Assembly: GCA_963781065.1 (NCBI GenBank) | Contig: CAWAET010000002.1 | Coordinates: 124,001-188,000 of the forward strand | Length of the DNA stretch: 64,000 nt | Direction: 5' to 3' | Origin: CALZJC01 sp963781065 | Lineage (GTDB): Bacteria > Acidobacteriota > Thermoanaerobaculia > Multivoradales > JAHEKO01 | Shown: positions 11,160-19,242 of the stretch, piece after piece | How positions within the stretch are numbered: the stretch's first letter is position 1 | How the letters are laid out: each line of letters opens with the position of its first letter | Translations under genes and position numbers: made by a program | The notes under the pieces: model-generated | Told to the model about the DNA's origin: nothing | Database searches by the model: none | The model's input: only the letters and a program-made list of their open reading frames with translations

Positions 11160-12950
11160 ATGAAACGAGCCCGCCAACTCATCCTGCCCGCGCTCTTGTG
11201 CATCGCGTCGGCGGCTCTCGAGGCGCAGGAGTGGCGCGGGCCGGCCTCGGTCGCGCTCGAGGTCAAGGGCAAGCCGCGCGGCGAGGTCGCCGAGGCGCTC
11301 GTCATCCTGCGCTTCCAGCAGATGGACCCGGCCGCCGGCCCGCGGCCGGTGCTTACCGACACCGCCGGGCGGGCGGTGGTCGCGGATCTCGCCGAGGGCG
11401 TCTGGGAGGTCGAGGTGAGCCACCCGGACTTCCTCTCGTTCGTCGCCCTGGTGCTGGTGCAGAGAGGCAAGAAGCCGGCGGTGCAGGCGTCCTTCCTCCA
11501 GGCCAGTGGCAGCTCCCTGACGCCGATCCGGGTCAAGTTCATGGACGGGAAGGGCAAAACCCCGAGCGCCTCGGTGCCGCTGCCCCCCGAGGCGGCCGCC
11601 CGCCTCGCCCAGCGGCGGCCGCCGCCGCCCGCGCGCGGCCCGGACACCGCGGCGCCGGAGCCGCCCCGTGCCGCTCGATCCTCCCCGCGGCCGCCCGAGA
11701 CGGTGATGCCCGAGCCGGAGCTTCGCCCGCTGCCGGCGACTGCACGGCCGGAAGGGTCCCCCGAGCCGCCTCCACCGGCGGCGCCCGAGCCGCCAATGCC
11801 GCAGACCCCGACCGCCTCGCAGAACGAGCCGCCCAAGGCGCCGCCCCCTGCCAAGCCCGCCCCGAAAGCGGACGCACCACCACCGAAGCCCGAGCCCGAG
11901 GCCGAATCCGAGCCGGCGCCGACCGCGCCCCGGCCGGCCGCACCGGCGCCGGCACCGGCGGCCCAGCCCGAGCCGGCCGCCCCGATGCCGGCGGCGGCCG
12001 TACTGGCGCCGCCGCGGGCTGCCGAGCCAACCACGACCGAGCCCGAGCCGGCCGCCGAGCTCCCGGCGCCCGAGACGCCGCCGGACGAGCCCGAGCCGCC
12101 GCCCACCGTGGAGCCAATGCCGGCCGTCGAGCCGCCGCAAACCGTCGAGCCGCCGCAAACCGTCGAGCCGCCGCCAGCCGTCGAGCCGATGCCGGCACCG
12201 GCCGAGCCCCCCGCCCTGGAACGGCCGGCGCCGCCCGAACCGCCGCGCGCCGCAGTGAAACCGCCGACAACGGCGGCCGAGACGATGCCCGCGCCGCCGA
12301 CGGCGACCGAGACGCCCGAGACGCCCGAGACGCCGTCGGCTACCCCAGCGCCGCCGGCTCCCCCGGCAGCGCCGGTGACCGTTCAGCCCGCCCCGGGGCC
12401 GCTCGGCCCGACCCTGAGGGCCTATCGCGACCGCACCTGCGTCGAGTGCCGGCCGGGCGAGTTCGCCATCTCGGTCGAGACCGTCATCGGCCCGGCCACG
12501 GCGCCCTGCGGCGGCGCGCTCGAGGCCGACGGCCACGAGCTCGCGGCCCTGCTGGGCGGCTCGATCGACCTGGAGATCAAGGAGGTCGCCGCCACCGCCG
12601 CCACGGCGGTCGGCCTGATGGGGTCGACCGAGCCCGCGGCGCGCGCCGCCGAGCTGCTGGGCAGCGATGCCGACGCCTGCCGGCTGGTCGCCGTCGTGAT
12701 CCCCAAGGCGGGCCGTTTCCGGGGCGCGCGCATGGAGGCGGCGGACGCGACCGGCGTCGGCGACTGCCCGGCCGACCGGCCCTGTGCCGTAGGGCAAGCC
12801 CGCTGGGTCGGTCAGCCGCGAGTCGCCCGTGAGCCGAGCGCCAACGTGATCTGGGGCCTGTTCGTCAACGAGGCTTCGGACCGCGCGCGGCGCGCCCGCC
12901 TCACGGTCTATTTCGCGGCGCCGTATCGGGCCTGGGATCCGCCCCGGTAA
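11160..12950 (+). CDS. Secreted protein with long proline-rich linker, unknown function
   Basis: The 596-residue product starts with a signal peptide (ILPALLCIASAALEAQ). A beta-rich N-terminal domain of about 120 residues (SVALEVKGKPRGEVAEALV) resembles carboxypeptidase-regulatory or Ig-like folds. Residues about 145-415 are a Pro/Glu/Ala-rich, presumably disordered linker with repeats of the PPE and EPP type. The C-terminal domain of about 180 residues contains several cysteines (TCVECRPGEF, APCGG, DACRL, DCPADRPCAV) and is likely disulfide-bonded. I do not recognise a family. GGAGG precedes the ATG. The long linker suggests a protein that spans or attaches within the envelope. Confidence 0.7.
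   Translation: MKRARQLILPALLCIASAALEAQEWRGPASVALEVKGKPRGEVAEALVILRFQQMDPAAGPRPVLTDTAGRAVVADLAEGVWEVEVSHPDFLSFVALVLVQRGKKPAVQASFLQASGSSLTPIRVKFMDGKGKTPSASVPLPPEAAARLAQRRPPPPARGPDTAAPEPPRAARSSPRPPETVMPEPELRPLPATARPEGSPEPPPPAAPEPPMPQTPTASQNEPPKAPPPAKPAPKADAPPPKPEPEAESEPAPTAPRPAAPAPAPAAQPEPAAPMPAAAVLAPPRAAEPTTTEPEPAAELPAPETPPDEPEPPPTVEPMPAVEPPQTVEPPQTVEPPPAVEPMPAPAEPPALERPAPPEPPRAAVKPPTTAAETMPAPPTATETPETPETPSATPAPPAPPAAPVTVQPAPGPLGPTLRAYRDRTCVECRPGEFAISVETVIGPATAPCGGALEADGHELAALLGGSIDLEIKEVAATAATAVGLMGSTEPAARAAELLGSDADACRLVAVVIPKAGRFRGARMEAADATGVGDCPADRPCAVGQARWVGQPRVAREPSANVIWGLFVNEASDRARRARLTVYFAAPYRAWDPPR
12126..12197 (+). repeat. Four 18-bp in-frame tandem repeats
   Basis: Four consecutive 18-bp units beginning GTCGAGCCG encode VEPPQT, VEPPQT, VEPPPA and VEPMPA in the proline-rich linker of the secreted protein. 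The first two are identical at the DNA level. Confidence 0.8.
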
Positions 12951-13048
12951 CGGCCGACCGGTCACCCCAGCCTCCGGCCGCCGGTCGGCTCGACCCGCCA
13001 GGCCATAGAATCGGCGTCCGAACCCTTGGCGCTTGCCGGGAGACCGAT

Positions 13049-13774
13049 TTGTCCACGCCCTCACCCCAGCGCATCCTCGCCATAGTGCTCAGTCGCGAGC
13101 TGTTCGACAAGCTGAAGCCGTTCCTCAGCCGCGAAACGCTGGACATCAGCACCGCGACCAACGGCAAGGGATCGCTGGTTCTGGTGCGCAACCTGAGCTT
13201 CAGCCTGGTCGTGGCGGAGCATCCGCTGCCGGACATGGATCTCGCAGAGCTCCTCGGCGAGATCCGGGGCTCCAACTCGCGCTCGGCCGAGGCGCCGGTG
13301 CTGGTCCTCACCCGCGAAGATCCCGCGGCGCTGGCCGCCGCCTTCGACGACCCGCGGCTGACCTTCCACACCCTCTACGCCGACCCCGACGAGCTGCTGA
13401 TGCTCACCGCCAACCGCCTCGGCGTTGCCGCCCGCCGCGCCAGCCGGCTGATGGTCCAGATCCGGGTCGAGCTCGGCGCCGCCCAGATCCTGCGCGCCTG
13501 CCAATCGGTGAACATCTCGGCGAGCGGCCTGCTGCTGCGCAGCGAGCGGTCGCTGCCGCTCGAGACCGAGGTGGATCTGCGGTTCAGCCTCCCCTACAGC
13601 ACCCGCGACATCCAGGCCCGGGGCCGGGTGGTGCGCTACACCAACCGCGACGCCGAGGGCCTGGTCGGCCTGGCGGTGCACTTCGACTCCATCAGCCAGG
13701 AGGACCGCGAGGCGATCATCAGCTTCATCGCCGACCGGACGGCGCCGGCCTCGGCGGATGGGGAGCAGGCCTGA
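13049..13774 (+). CDS. Pseudo-receiver plus PilZ domain protein
   Basis: The 241-residue protein has an N-terminal receiver-like fold (about 5-115) and a C-terminal PilZ domain (about 128-230). The position where a receiver carries its phospho-accepting Asp reads LVVAEHPLPDMD, with Glu at that place, so phosphorylation is unlikely. The PilZ part keeps the cyclic-di-GMP binding pattern RRASR followed by NISASG. It is probably a cytoplasmic effector that answers cyclic-di-GMP. The start is a TTG at 13049 preceded by GGGAG, and a TAGAAT hexamer lies at 13006-13011. It is followed closely by the hcr genes (4-bp gap to hcrC), which may simply be read-through. Confidence 0.78.
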   Translation: MSTPSPQRILAIVLSRELFDKLKPFLSRETLDISTATNGKGSLVLVRNLSFSLVVAEHPLPDMDLAELLGEIRGSNSRSAEAPVLVLTREDPAALAAAFDDPRLTFHTLYADPDELLMLTANRLGVAARRASRLMVQIRVELGAAQILRACQSVNISASGLLLRSERSLPLETEVDLRFSLPYSTRDIQARGRVVRYTNRDAEGLVGLAVHFDSISQEDREAIISFIADRTAPASADGEQA

Positions 13775-13778
13775 GCTC

Positions 13779-14342
13779 ATGAGCGACCGCTTCAGCAGCC
13801 TGACGCTGATCGTCAACGGCGAGCGGCGGCCCGTGGCCTTCCCCACCCATCACACGCTGCTCGAGGTCCTGCGCGAAGAGTGCGGCCTGACCGGCACCAA
13901 GCACGGCTGCGAGCTGGGCGAGTGCGGCACCTGCACCGTCCTGGTCGACGGCCGGCCGGTGCTCTCGTGCCTCGCCCTGGCGGCCGAGATGGAGGGCCGC
14001 CGGATCGAGACCGTCGAGGGCATGCAGCGAGCCAACGCGCTGCATCCGCTGCAGGCGGCGATGGCGGATCTGGGCGGAGCCCAGTGCGGCTACTGCACTC
14101 CCGCGGTCCTGCTGACCGCCAAGGCGCTGCTGGCCGATGACTCGGCGCCGTCGCGCGAGCGGATCTCGCAGGCCCTGGCGGGCGTGCTGTGCCGTTGCAC
14201 CGGCTACCACAAGATCGTCGAGGCGGTGGAGTGGGCGGCCGCGCTGGAGCGCGGCGAAGCGGCGGCGCCGGCCCACGAAACGCTCTGGGGCGCCCCGTTG
14301 CCCACTGTCGGAAACGACGACAACCAGGAGGATCCGAGATGA
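13779..14342 (+). CDS. hcrC: [2Fe-2S] subunit of a molybdenum hydroxylase (HcrC type)
   Basis: This small iron-sulfur subunit of the xanthine oxidase family has two [2Fe-2S] clusters. The plant-ferredoxin cluster ligands are in HGCELGECGTCTVLVDG and the later SC. The second cluster is in CGYCTPA and LCRCTGYHK. It passes electrons between the molybdenum site and FAD. The ATG at 13779 is preferred to an in-frame ATG at 13758, which lies inside the PilZ gene. The last codons overlap the next gene in an ATGA. The symbol follows the diagnostic FAD subunit encoded downstream; the small subunit alone would not separate HcrC from XdhC or CoxS. Confidence 0.85.
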   Translation: MSDRFSSLTLIVNGERRPVAFPTHHTLLEVLREECGLTGTKHGCELGECGTCTVLVDGRPVLSCLALAAEMEGRRIETVEGMQRANALHPLQAAMADLGGAQCGYCTPAVLLTAKALLADDSAPSRERISQALAGVLCRCTGYHKIVEAVEWAAALERGEAAAPAHETLWGAPLPTVGNDDNQEDPR

Positions 14343-14899
14343 GAACAGCCAACAGACTCCTCGCGGCCGGGCTGGCCGTGCTGCTGGCAGGCGCCGGGGC
14401 CGCCGCCGCTCAGCCACCGGCGCCCTGCACCACCGCCGAGCACCGCCAGTTCGACTTCTGGCTCGGTGCCTGGCAAGTGGAGACCCCGGATGGCGAGCTC
14501 GCCGGCCACAACACCATCAGCAGCGTGCTCAACGGCTGCGCCCTCGAGGAGAGCTGGCGCGGCGCGAAGGGATCGACCGGCAAGAGCCTCAACATGTACT
14601 ACGCCCGCGACGGCCGCTGGCACCAGAGCTGGGTCGACGGCAACGGCGGCCGGCTCGATCTCGCCGGTGGCCTCGACCAGGCCGGCAGGATGGTCCTGAC
14701 AGGCACCATGCCCGGTCCCGAGGGCGGCGAGGTGCGGCACGAGATCAGCTGGCAGGACCTCGGCGACGGCACGGTCCGGCAGCACTGGCGGATCTCGAAG
14801 GACGCCGGCAAGCAGTGGCAGGACGTCTTCGTCGGCATCTACCGCCCGCTCGAGGACGCCTCGACCCTCGCCAACGGTCGCGACCAGGGACGCGACTGA
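14339..14899 (+). CDS. Exported DUF1579-like protein inside the hcr operon
   Basis: The 186-residue protein has a signal peptide (LLAAGLAVLLAGAGAAAAQ). The body matches the pattern of DUF1579/lipocalin-like proteins: HRQFDFWLGAWQVETPDGE, GCALEESWRG, then alternating W and G beta strands. It is translationally coupled to hcrC by an ATGA overlap and followed 6 bp later by hcrA, so it belongs to the operon. Mo-hydroxylase subunits are usually adjacent, and an exported protein between them is unexpected because the enzyme is cytoplasmic. Function unknown; a role in binding a hydrophobic or aromatic compound would be speculation. Confidence 0.7.
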   Translation: MRTANRLLAAGLAVLLAGAGAAAAQPPAPCTTAEHRQFDFWLGAWQVETPDGELAGHNTISSVLNGCALEESWRGAKGSTGKSLNMYYARDGRWHQSWVDGNGGRLDLAGGLDQAGRMVLTGTMPGPEGGEVRHEISWQDLGDGTVRQHWRISKDAGKQWQDVFVGIYRPLEDASTLANGRDQGRD

Positions 14900-14905
14900 G
14901 AGCTG

Positions 14906-17464
14906 ATGGCGCAGCCGCTACCCGATCCGCCGACGACGACGCCCGAGCGCGAGCCCGAGCCCGAGCGCCGAAAGCGCTATATCGGCCAGCCCTTCCGGCG
15001 CGTCGACGGCCGCGCCAAGGTGACCGGCCGGACGCTCTTCGCCGACGACCTGGTCTTCCCGCGCATGGCGCACATGAAGCTGGTGCGCTCGACCAGGCCG
15101 CACGCGCGCATCCGTGGCTGCGATCTGACGCGGGCGCGGCAGGTTCCGGGGGTGCTGGGCTTCCTCACCGGCGAGGCGATGCCAGAGACCTTCGGCATCC
15201 TGCCGGTGTCCCAGGACGAGCACGCCTTGTGCCCGGACCGGGTGCGCTACGTCGGCGACCCGATCGTCGCGGTCGCCGCGACGACCGAGGACGCCGCTCA
15301 CGAGGCGGCGCTGGCGGTCGAGATCGACTACGAGCCGCTGCCGACGATCTCCACGGTCGCGGAGGCGCTGGCGCTCGACGTGCCCCGCATCCACGACTAC
15401 GGCGCCCGGGGCAACGTGCACAAGGAGGTCTCGCTGCTGTTCGGCGACGTCGACGGCGGCCTGGCCGAGGCGGACCTGGTGCTCGAGGACACGGCCTTCT
15501 ACGAGGGCAACACCCACCTGGCGATGGAGCAGCACGCGGCGGTGGCGGTGCCCGAGGACGACGACCGGCTGACGCTCTACTCGTCGACCCAGACGCCGCA
15601 CTACGTCCACCGCGCCCTGGCCCGGGTGCTCGGCCTGCCGGCCAGCCGCATCCGCGTCATCGCCTGCCCCAACGGCGGCGGCTTCGGCGGCAAGAGCGAT
15701 CCGTTCAACCACGAGATCGCGGTCGCCAAGATGGCCCTGGAGCTGGGACGGCCGGTCAAGGTCGTGCTGACTCGCGAGGAGGTCTTCTACTGCCACCGCG
15801 GCCGCCACCCGGTGCTGATGCGCATCAAGACCGGCTTCACGCAAGGACGGCACGATGACCGCCCAGCATCTCGAGTGCGCCCTCGACGGCGGCGCCTACG
15901 GCAGCTACGGCGTGGCCTCGACCTACTACACCGGCGCCCTGCAGACGGTGACCTACAAGCTGCCCAACTACCGCTTCGACGGCGGTCCGCTGCTTCACCA
16001 ACAAGCCGGCGTGCGGCCCGAAGCGCGGCCACGGCACGCCGCAGCCGCGATTCGCCTTCGAGGTCCATCTCGACAAGGCGGCGCGAACGGCTGGGCATCG
16101 ACCCCGCCGACCTGCGCCTGCGCAACCTGGCCGCGGCCGGACTCGATCACGGCCAACTGGATGCAGCTCGGCTCGATCGGGCTCGGCCGCTGCATCGAAG
16201 CGGTGGTCGCGGGCTCGGGCTGGCGCGAGCGCCGCGGCCAGCTGCCGCGCGGGCGCGGGCTCGGGCTCGCCTGCGGCGCCTACCTGTGCGGCGCCGGGCT
16301 GCCGATCTACTGGAACCACATGCCCCAGTCCGGGGTCCAGCTGCAGCTCGACCGCTCGGGACGGAGTCACGGTCTTCTGCGGCGAGACCGAGATCGGCCA
16401 GGGCTCCGACTCGGTGGTGGCGGCGATCGTGGCGGAGGTGCTGGGGGTCGACCTCGCCGACATCCGGCTGTGCGTCGCCGACACCGACCTGACCCCGGTC
16501 GACCTGGGCAGCTACTCCTCCCGGGTGACGCTGATGGCCGGCAACGCGGCGCTCGAGGCGGCCGAGCGGGCGCGCGATCTGGTGGCCCGGGCGGTGGCCG
16601 AGAAGCTCGATGTGCGGCACGGAACGGCTGGTCTTTGCCGACGGCCGGGTGTTCGACGCCGAGCGGCCGGACGAGGGGCTGGCCTTCCAGGAGGCGGTGG
16701 TCGTTGCCGAGGCGCGCTTCGGCACCCTGGGAACGGTGGGCTCGTACATCCCGCCGCGGGCGCCGGGCCGCTACAAGGGCGCCGGGGTCGGCCCTTCGCC
16801 CACCTACTCCTACAGCGCCTGCGTGATCGAGGTCGAGGTCGACGAAGCCACCGGAATCTACCGCCCGCTGCACGTCTGGATCGCCCACGACATCGGCAAG
16901 GCGCTCAACCCGGTGCTGGTCCTGGGGCAGATCGAGGGCTCGGTCTACATGGGCCTGGGCGAGGCGATGATGGAAGAGCAGGCGTTCCGTCGCCTGCCGC
17001 CGCGACGCTCGGACGCCCTGGTGCACAAGATGCCCTCGGTGCTCGAGTACAAGAGCCCGACGTTCCTCGAGATGCCACCGGTGACCAGCTACCTCATCGA
17101 GGACCCCGACCCGCAAGGCCCCTACGGCGCCAAGGAGGTCGGACAGGGACCGCTGCTGCCGGTGCCGCCGGCCCTCGCCAACGCGATCCACGACGCCGTT
17201 GGCGTGCGCGTCGACCAGGTGCCGATCCACCCGCACATGGTGCTGGCGGCGCTGCGCGCCCGCGACCGCCGCTTCGGCCCACGCGACTTCCCCGCGATCG
17301 ACTTCGGCGAGACGCTGGTGGTGCCGACGCCCGAGCAGGGCGGCGACGGGCGGGCGGTCAACGACGCCAAGCACCGGCGCCGCGGCATGAGCTCCGCCAG
17401 CGGCACGATGACCCTGCGCGAAGAGGCGCTGGCCCGCAAGGACGCCGCGCTGACCACCGAATAG
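14906..17464 (+). CDS. hcrA: Molybdopterin-binding subunit of molybdenum hydroxylase (HcrA type), frameshifted
   Basis: This is the large catalytic subunit of the xanthine oxidase family. Recognisable parts are RRVDGRAKVTGRTLFADDL, YVGDPIVAVAA, GGGFGGKSDPFNHEIAVAK, TNKPACGPKRGHGTPQPRF, GETEIGQGSDSVVAA and the C-terminal GPYGAKEVGQG. The protein is split over three frames by about six one-base shifts: near 15840, 15985, 16087, 16140, 16367 and 16612. Each half joins a well conserved continuation and no segment is missing, so the breaks look like sequence errors rather than decay. If they are real, the gene is dead. The enzyme should remove or add oxygen at an aromatic CoA ester using a Mo cofactor. 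The C-terminal stop at 17462-17464 is 20 bp before hcrB. Confidence 0.82.
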
Positions 17465-17484
17465 GACCGCCAAACCCGACCGCC

Positions 17485-18507
17485 ATGCTGCGCCTGCCCG
17501 CTTTCGATTTCCGTATCGCGCGATCCCTCGGGGAGGCGGCGCGTCTGCTCGCCGGCGAGGGGCCGGAGACCCGCCTGGTGGCCGGCGGCACCGATCTGTG
17601 GCCGAACATGAAGCGGCGCCACCAGAGCGCGCGCACCGTGGTCAGCTTGATGGCCCTGCCGGAGCTGCGCGAGATTGCCGCCAACGGCGAGCTGCGGCTG
17701 GGCGCCACGGCCATCCTCGACGACGTGGCGCGGCACCCGGCGGTGCGCGAGCGCTACCCGGCCCTGGCGCGGGCGGTCGAGTCGATCTCCTCGCCGCCGC
17801 TGCGCAACATGGCGACGATCGGCGGCAATCTCTGCGTCGACACCCGCTGCACCTACTACAACCAGACCGAGGAATGGCGGCGCTCGATCGACTACTGCAT
17901 GAAGGAGCAGGGCACCGTCTGCTGGGTGGCGCCCGGCTCGGCGCGCTGCTGGGCGCACACCGCCTCGGACTCGGCGCCGGTGCTCTGCGCGCTGGGCGCC
18001 GAGGTGGAGCTCGTGTCGGCCGGCGGGCGGCGCACCCTGCCGGTCGAGAGCCTCTACCGCGACGACGGCATCGACTACCTGGCCAAGCGGCCCGACGAGA
18101 TCCTCACCCGCATCACCCTCCCTGCCGCCGCCGCCGCACCAGCCTGCCGCTCGAGTTTCTGGAAGCTGCGGCGGCGCGGCGCGATCGACTTCGCGGTGAT
18201 GTCGGTGGCGGCGGCGGTGTGGTGCGCCCCGGACGGCACGGTGACGCGGGCGCGGCTCTTCCTCGGCGCCGTCGGTTCGCGGCCGCTGGCGGTCCCCGAC
18301 GCCGCCCGGCTCCTGATCGGCCGGGCGCTGGACGAGGAGTCCATCGCCGCCGCCGCGGCCGCCGCGCGCAAGGTCGCGACGCCGCTCGACAACACGGATT
18401 TCCTCGCTCAGTGGCGGGGCGTCATGACCGCCCGCTACACCGAGGCGGCCCTGCGCGAGATCGCCGGCCGGCCGCCGCAAATCGCGGCGCCACCGCACCC
18501 GTTCTAG
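17485..18507 (+). CDS. hcrB: FAD and [4Fe-4S] subunit of 4-hydroxybenzoyl-CoA reductase-type enzyme
   Basis: The 340-residue FAD-binding subunit has VAGGTDLWPNMKRR and ATIGGNLC, the family's FAD contacts. Unlike ordinary xanthine dehydrogenases it has an extra loop of about 40 residues with Cys122, Cys138, Cys146 and Cys155 (RCTYYNQTEEW, DYCMK, VCWVAP, RCWAH). From memory, these are the [4Fe-4S] ligands of Thauera HcrB, which lets that enzyme run as a ferredoxin-driven reductase. This makes an HCR-type enzyme (4-hydroxybenzoyl-CoA to benzoyl-CoA) the best match for the operon. No other aromatic-degradation genes are in the window, so the substrate stays uncertain. Confidence 0.87.
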   Translation: MLRLPAFDFRIARSLGEAARLLAGEGPETRLVAGGTDLWPNMKRRHQSARTVVSLMALPELREIAANGELRLGATAILDDVARHPAVRERYPALARAVESISSPPLRNMATIGGNLCVDTRCTYYNQTEEWRRSIDYCMKEQGTVCWVAPGSARCWAHTASDSAPVLCALGAEVELVSAGGRRTLPVESLYRDDGIDYLAKRPDEILTRITLPAAAAAPACRSSFWKLRRRGAIDFAVMSVAAAVWCAPDGTVTRARLFLGAVGSRPLAVPDAARLLIGRALDEESIAAAAAAARKVATPLDNTDFLAQWRGVMTARYTEAALREIAGRPPQIAAPPHPF

Positions 18508-18554
18508 GGCGATCGCGCCTGGCACCGACCGGGGCGAGACAGGTATCCTCGGCC

Positions 18555-19121
18555 ATGCGCGAATGGCGGCCCGAGCGGCGCGAGCGGCTGTTTCAGCACC
18601 GCATCCTCTCCTTGTGGCGGCACCACCTGGCGGCCGGCGAGGATCGCCGCGAGGCGCTGGTGATGGAGGCGCCGCACTGGGTCAACGTCGTGCCGCTGAC
18701 CGCCGATGGGCGGGTGCTGCTCGTCCGCCAGTGGCGCTTCGGCATCGCCGCCAAGACCCTCGAGATCCCCGGCGGGATGGTGGATGAGGGCGACTCACGC
18801 GCCGCGGCCGCCCGGGAGCTCGAGGAGGAGACGGGGCACCGCGCCGGTCGGCTGGAGAGGCTGGGCGTCCTGCATCCGAACCCGGCGTTTCTCAGCAACC
18901 GGTTGAGCACCTTCCTGGCCACCGACCTGGTGAGGGTCGGTGAGCCGACCGGCGACGGCAGCGAGGAGATCGAGCTCGAGACCGCCGCGTTGGCCGACAT
19001 CCCGGCGATGATCGGCTCCGGCGAGATCAGCCACGCCCTGGTGGTGGCCGCGTTCTATCTGCTGGCGCTGCGCGAAGCGAACGGCCGCCCCACGCCTTCC
19101 GGCCCTGGACCGGCGCCGTAA
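18555..19121 (+). CDS. NUDIX hydrolase, ADP-ribose pyrophosphatase-like
   Basis: The 188-residue protein has a complete Nudix box, GGMVDEGDSRAAAARELEEE followed by TG, preceded by the ADPRase-type segment LLVRQWRFGIAAKTLEIPGG. It also has the downstream proline/asparagine region HPNPAFLSNR. Such enzymes hydrolyse ADP-ribose or related nucleoside diphosphate compounds. The ATG at 18555 has no ribosome binding site. A TATCCT -10-like hexamer (18544-18549) ends 5 nt before it, which fits leaderless translation and makes this a separate unit from hcrB (gap 47 bp). Confidence 0.82.
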   Translation: MREWRPERRERLFQHRILSLWRHHLAAGEDRREALVMEAPHWVNVVPLTADGRVLLVRQWRFGIAAKTLEIPGGMVDEGDSRAAAARELEEETGHRAGRLERLGVLHPNPAFLSNRLSTFLATDLVRVGEPTGDGSEEIELETAALADIPAMIGSGEISHALVVAAFYLLALREANGRPTPSGPGPAP

Positions 19122-19134
19122 TCTTCTTTATAAT
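19106..19134 (+). promoter_or_regulatory. Promoter of the PASTA protein gene
   Basis: TGGACC (19106-19111) and a perfect TATAAT (19129-19134) are spaced by 17 bp. Transcription should begin near 19141. Confidence 0.6.
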
Positions 19135-19242
19135 TCCTTTATTCGACTTCTCGACCTCACCGGTACAACGGCCAGCCCGACGCGCCTGGGTCTCGAGCGG
19201 CGCTGCGAGCGGATCGCGGCCGCCATCGCCCTGCTGACGATC

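Noticed and set aside
11198..12832. Long open frames overlapping the proline-rich secreted protein on both strands
   Set aside because: They are shadows of a GC-rich, Pro-rich gene. Only the frame at 11160-12950 has a signal peptide, ribosome binding site and sensible composition.
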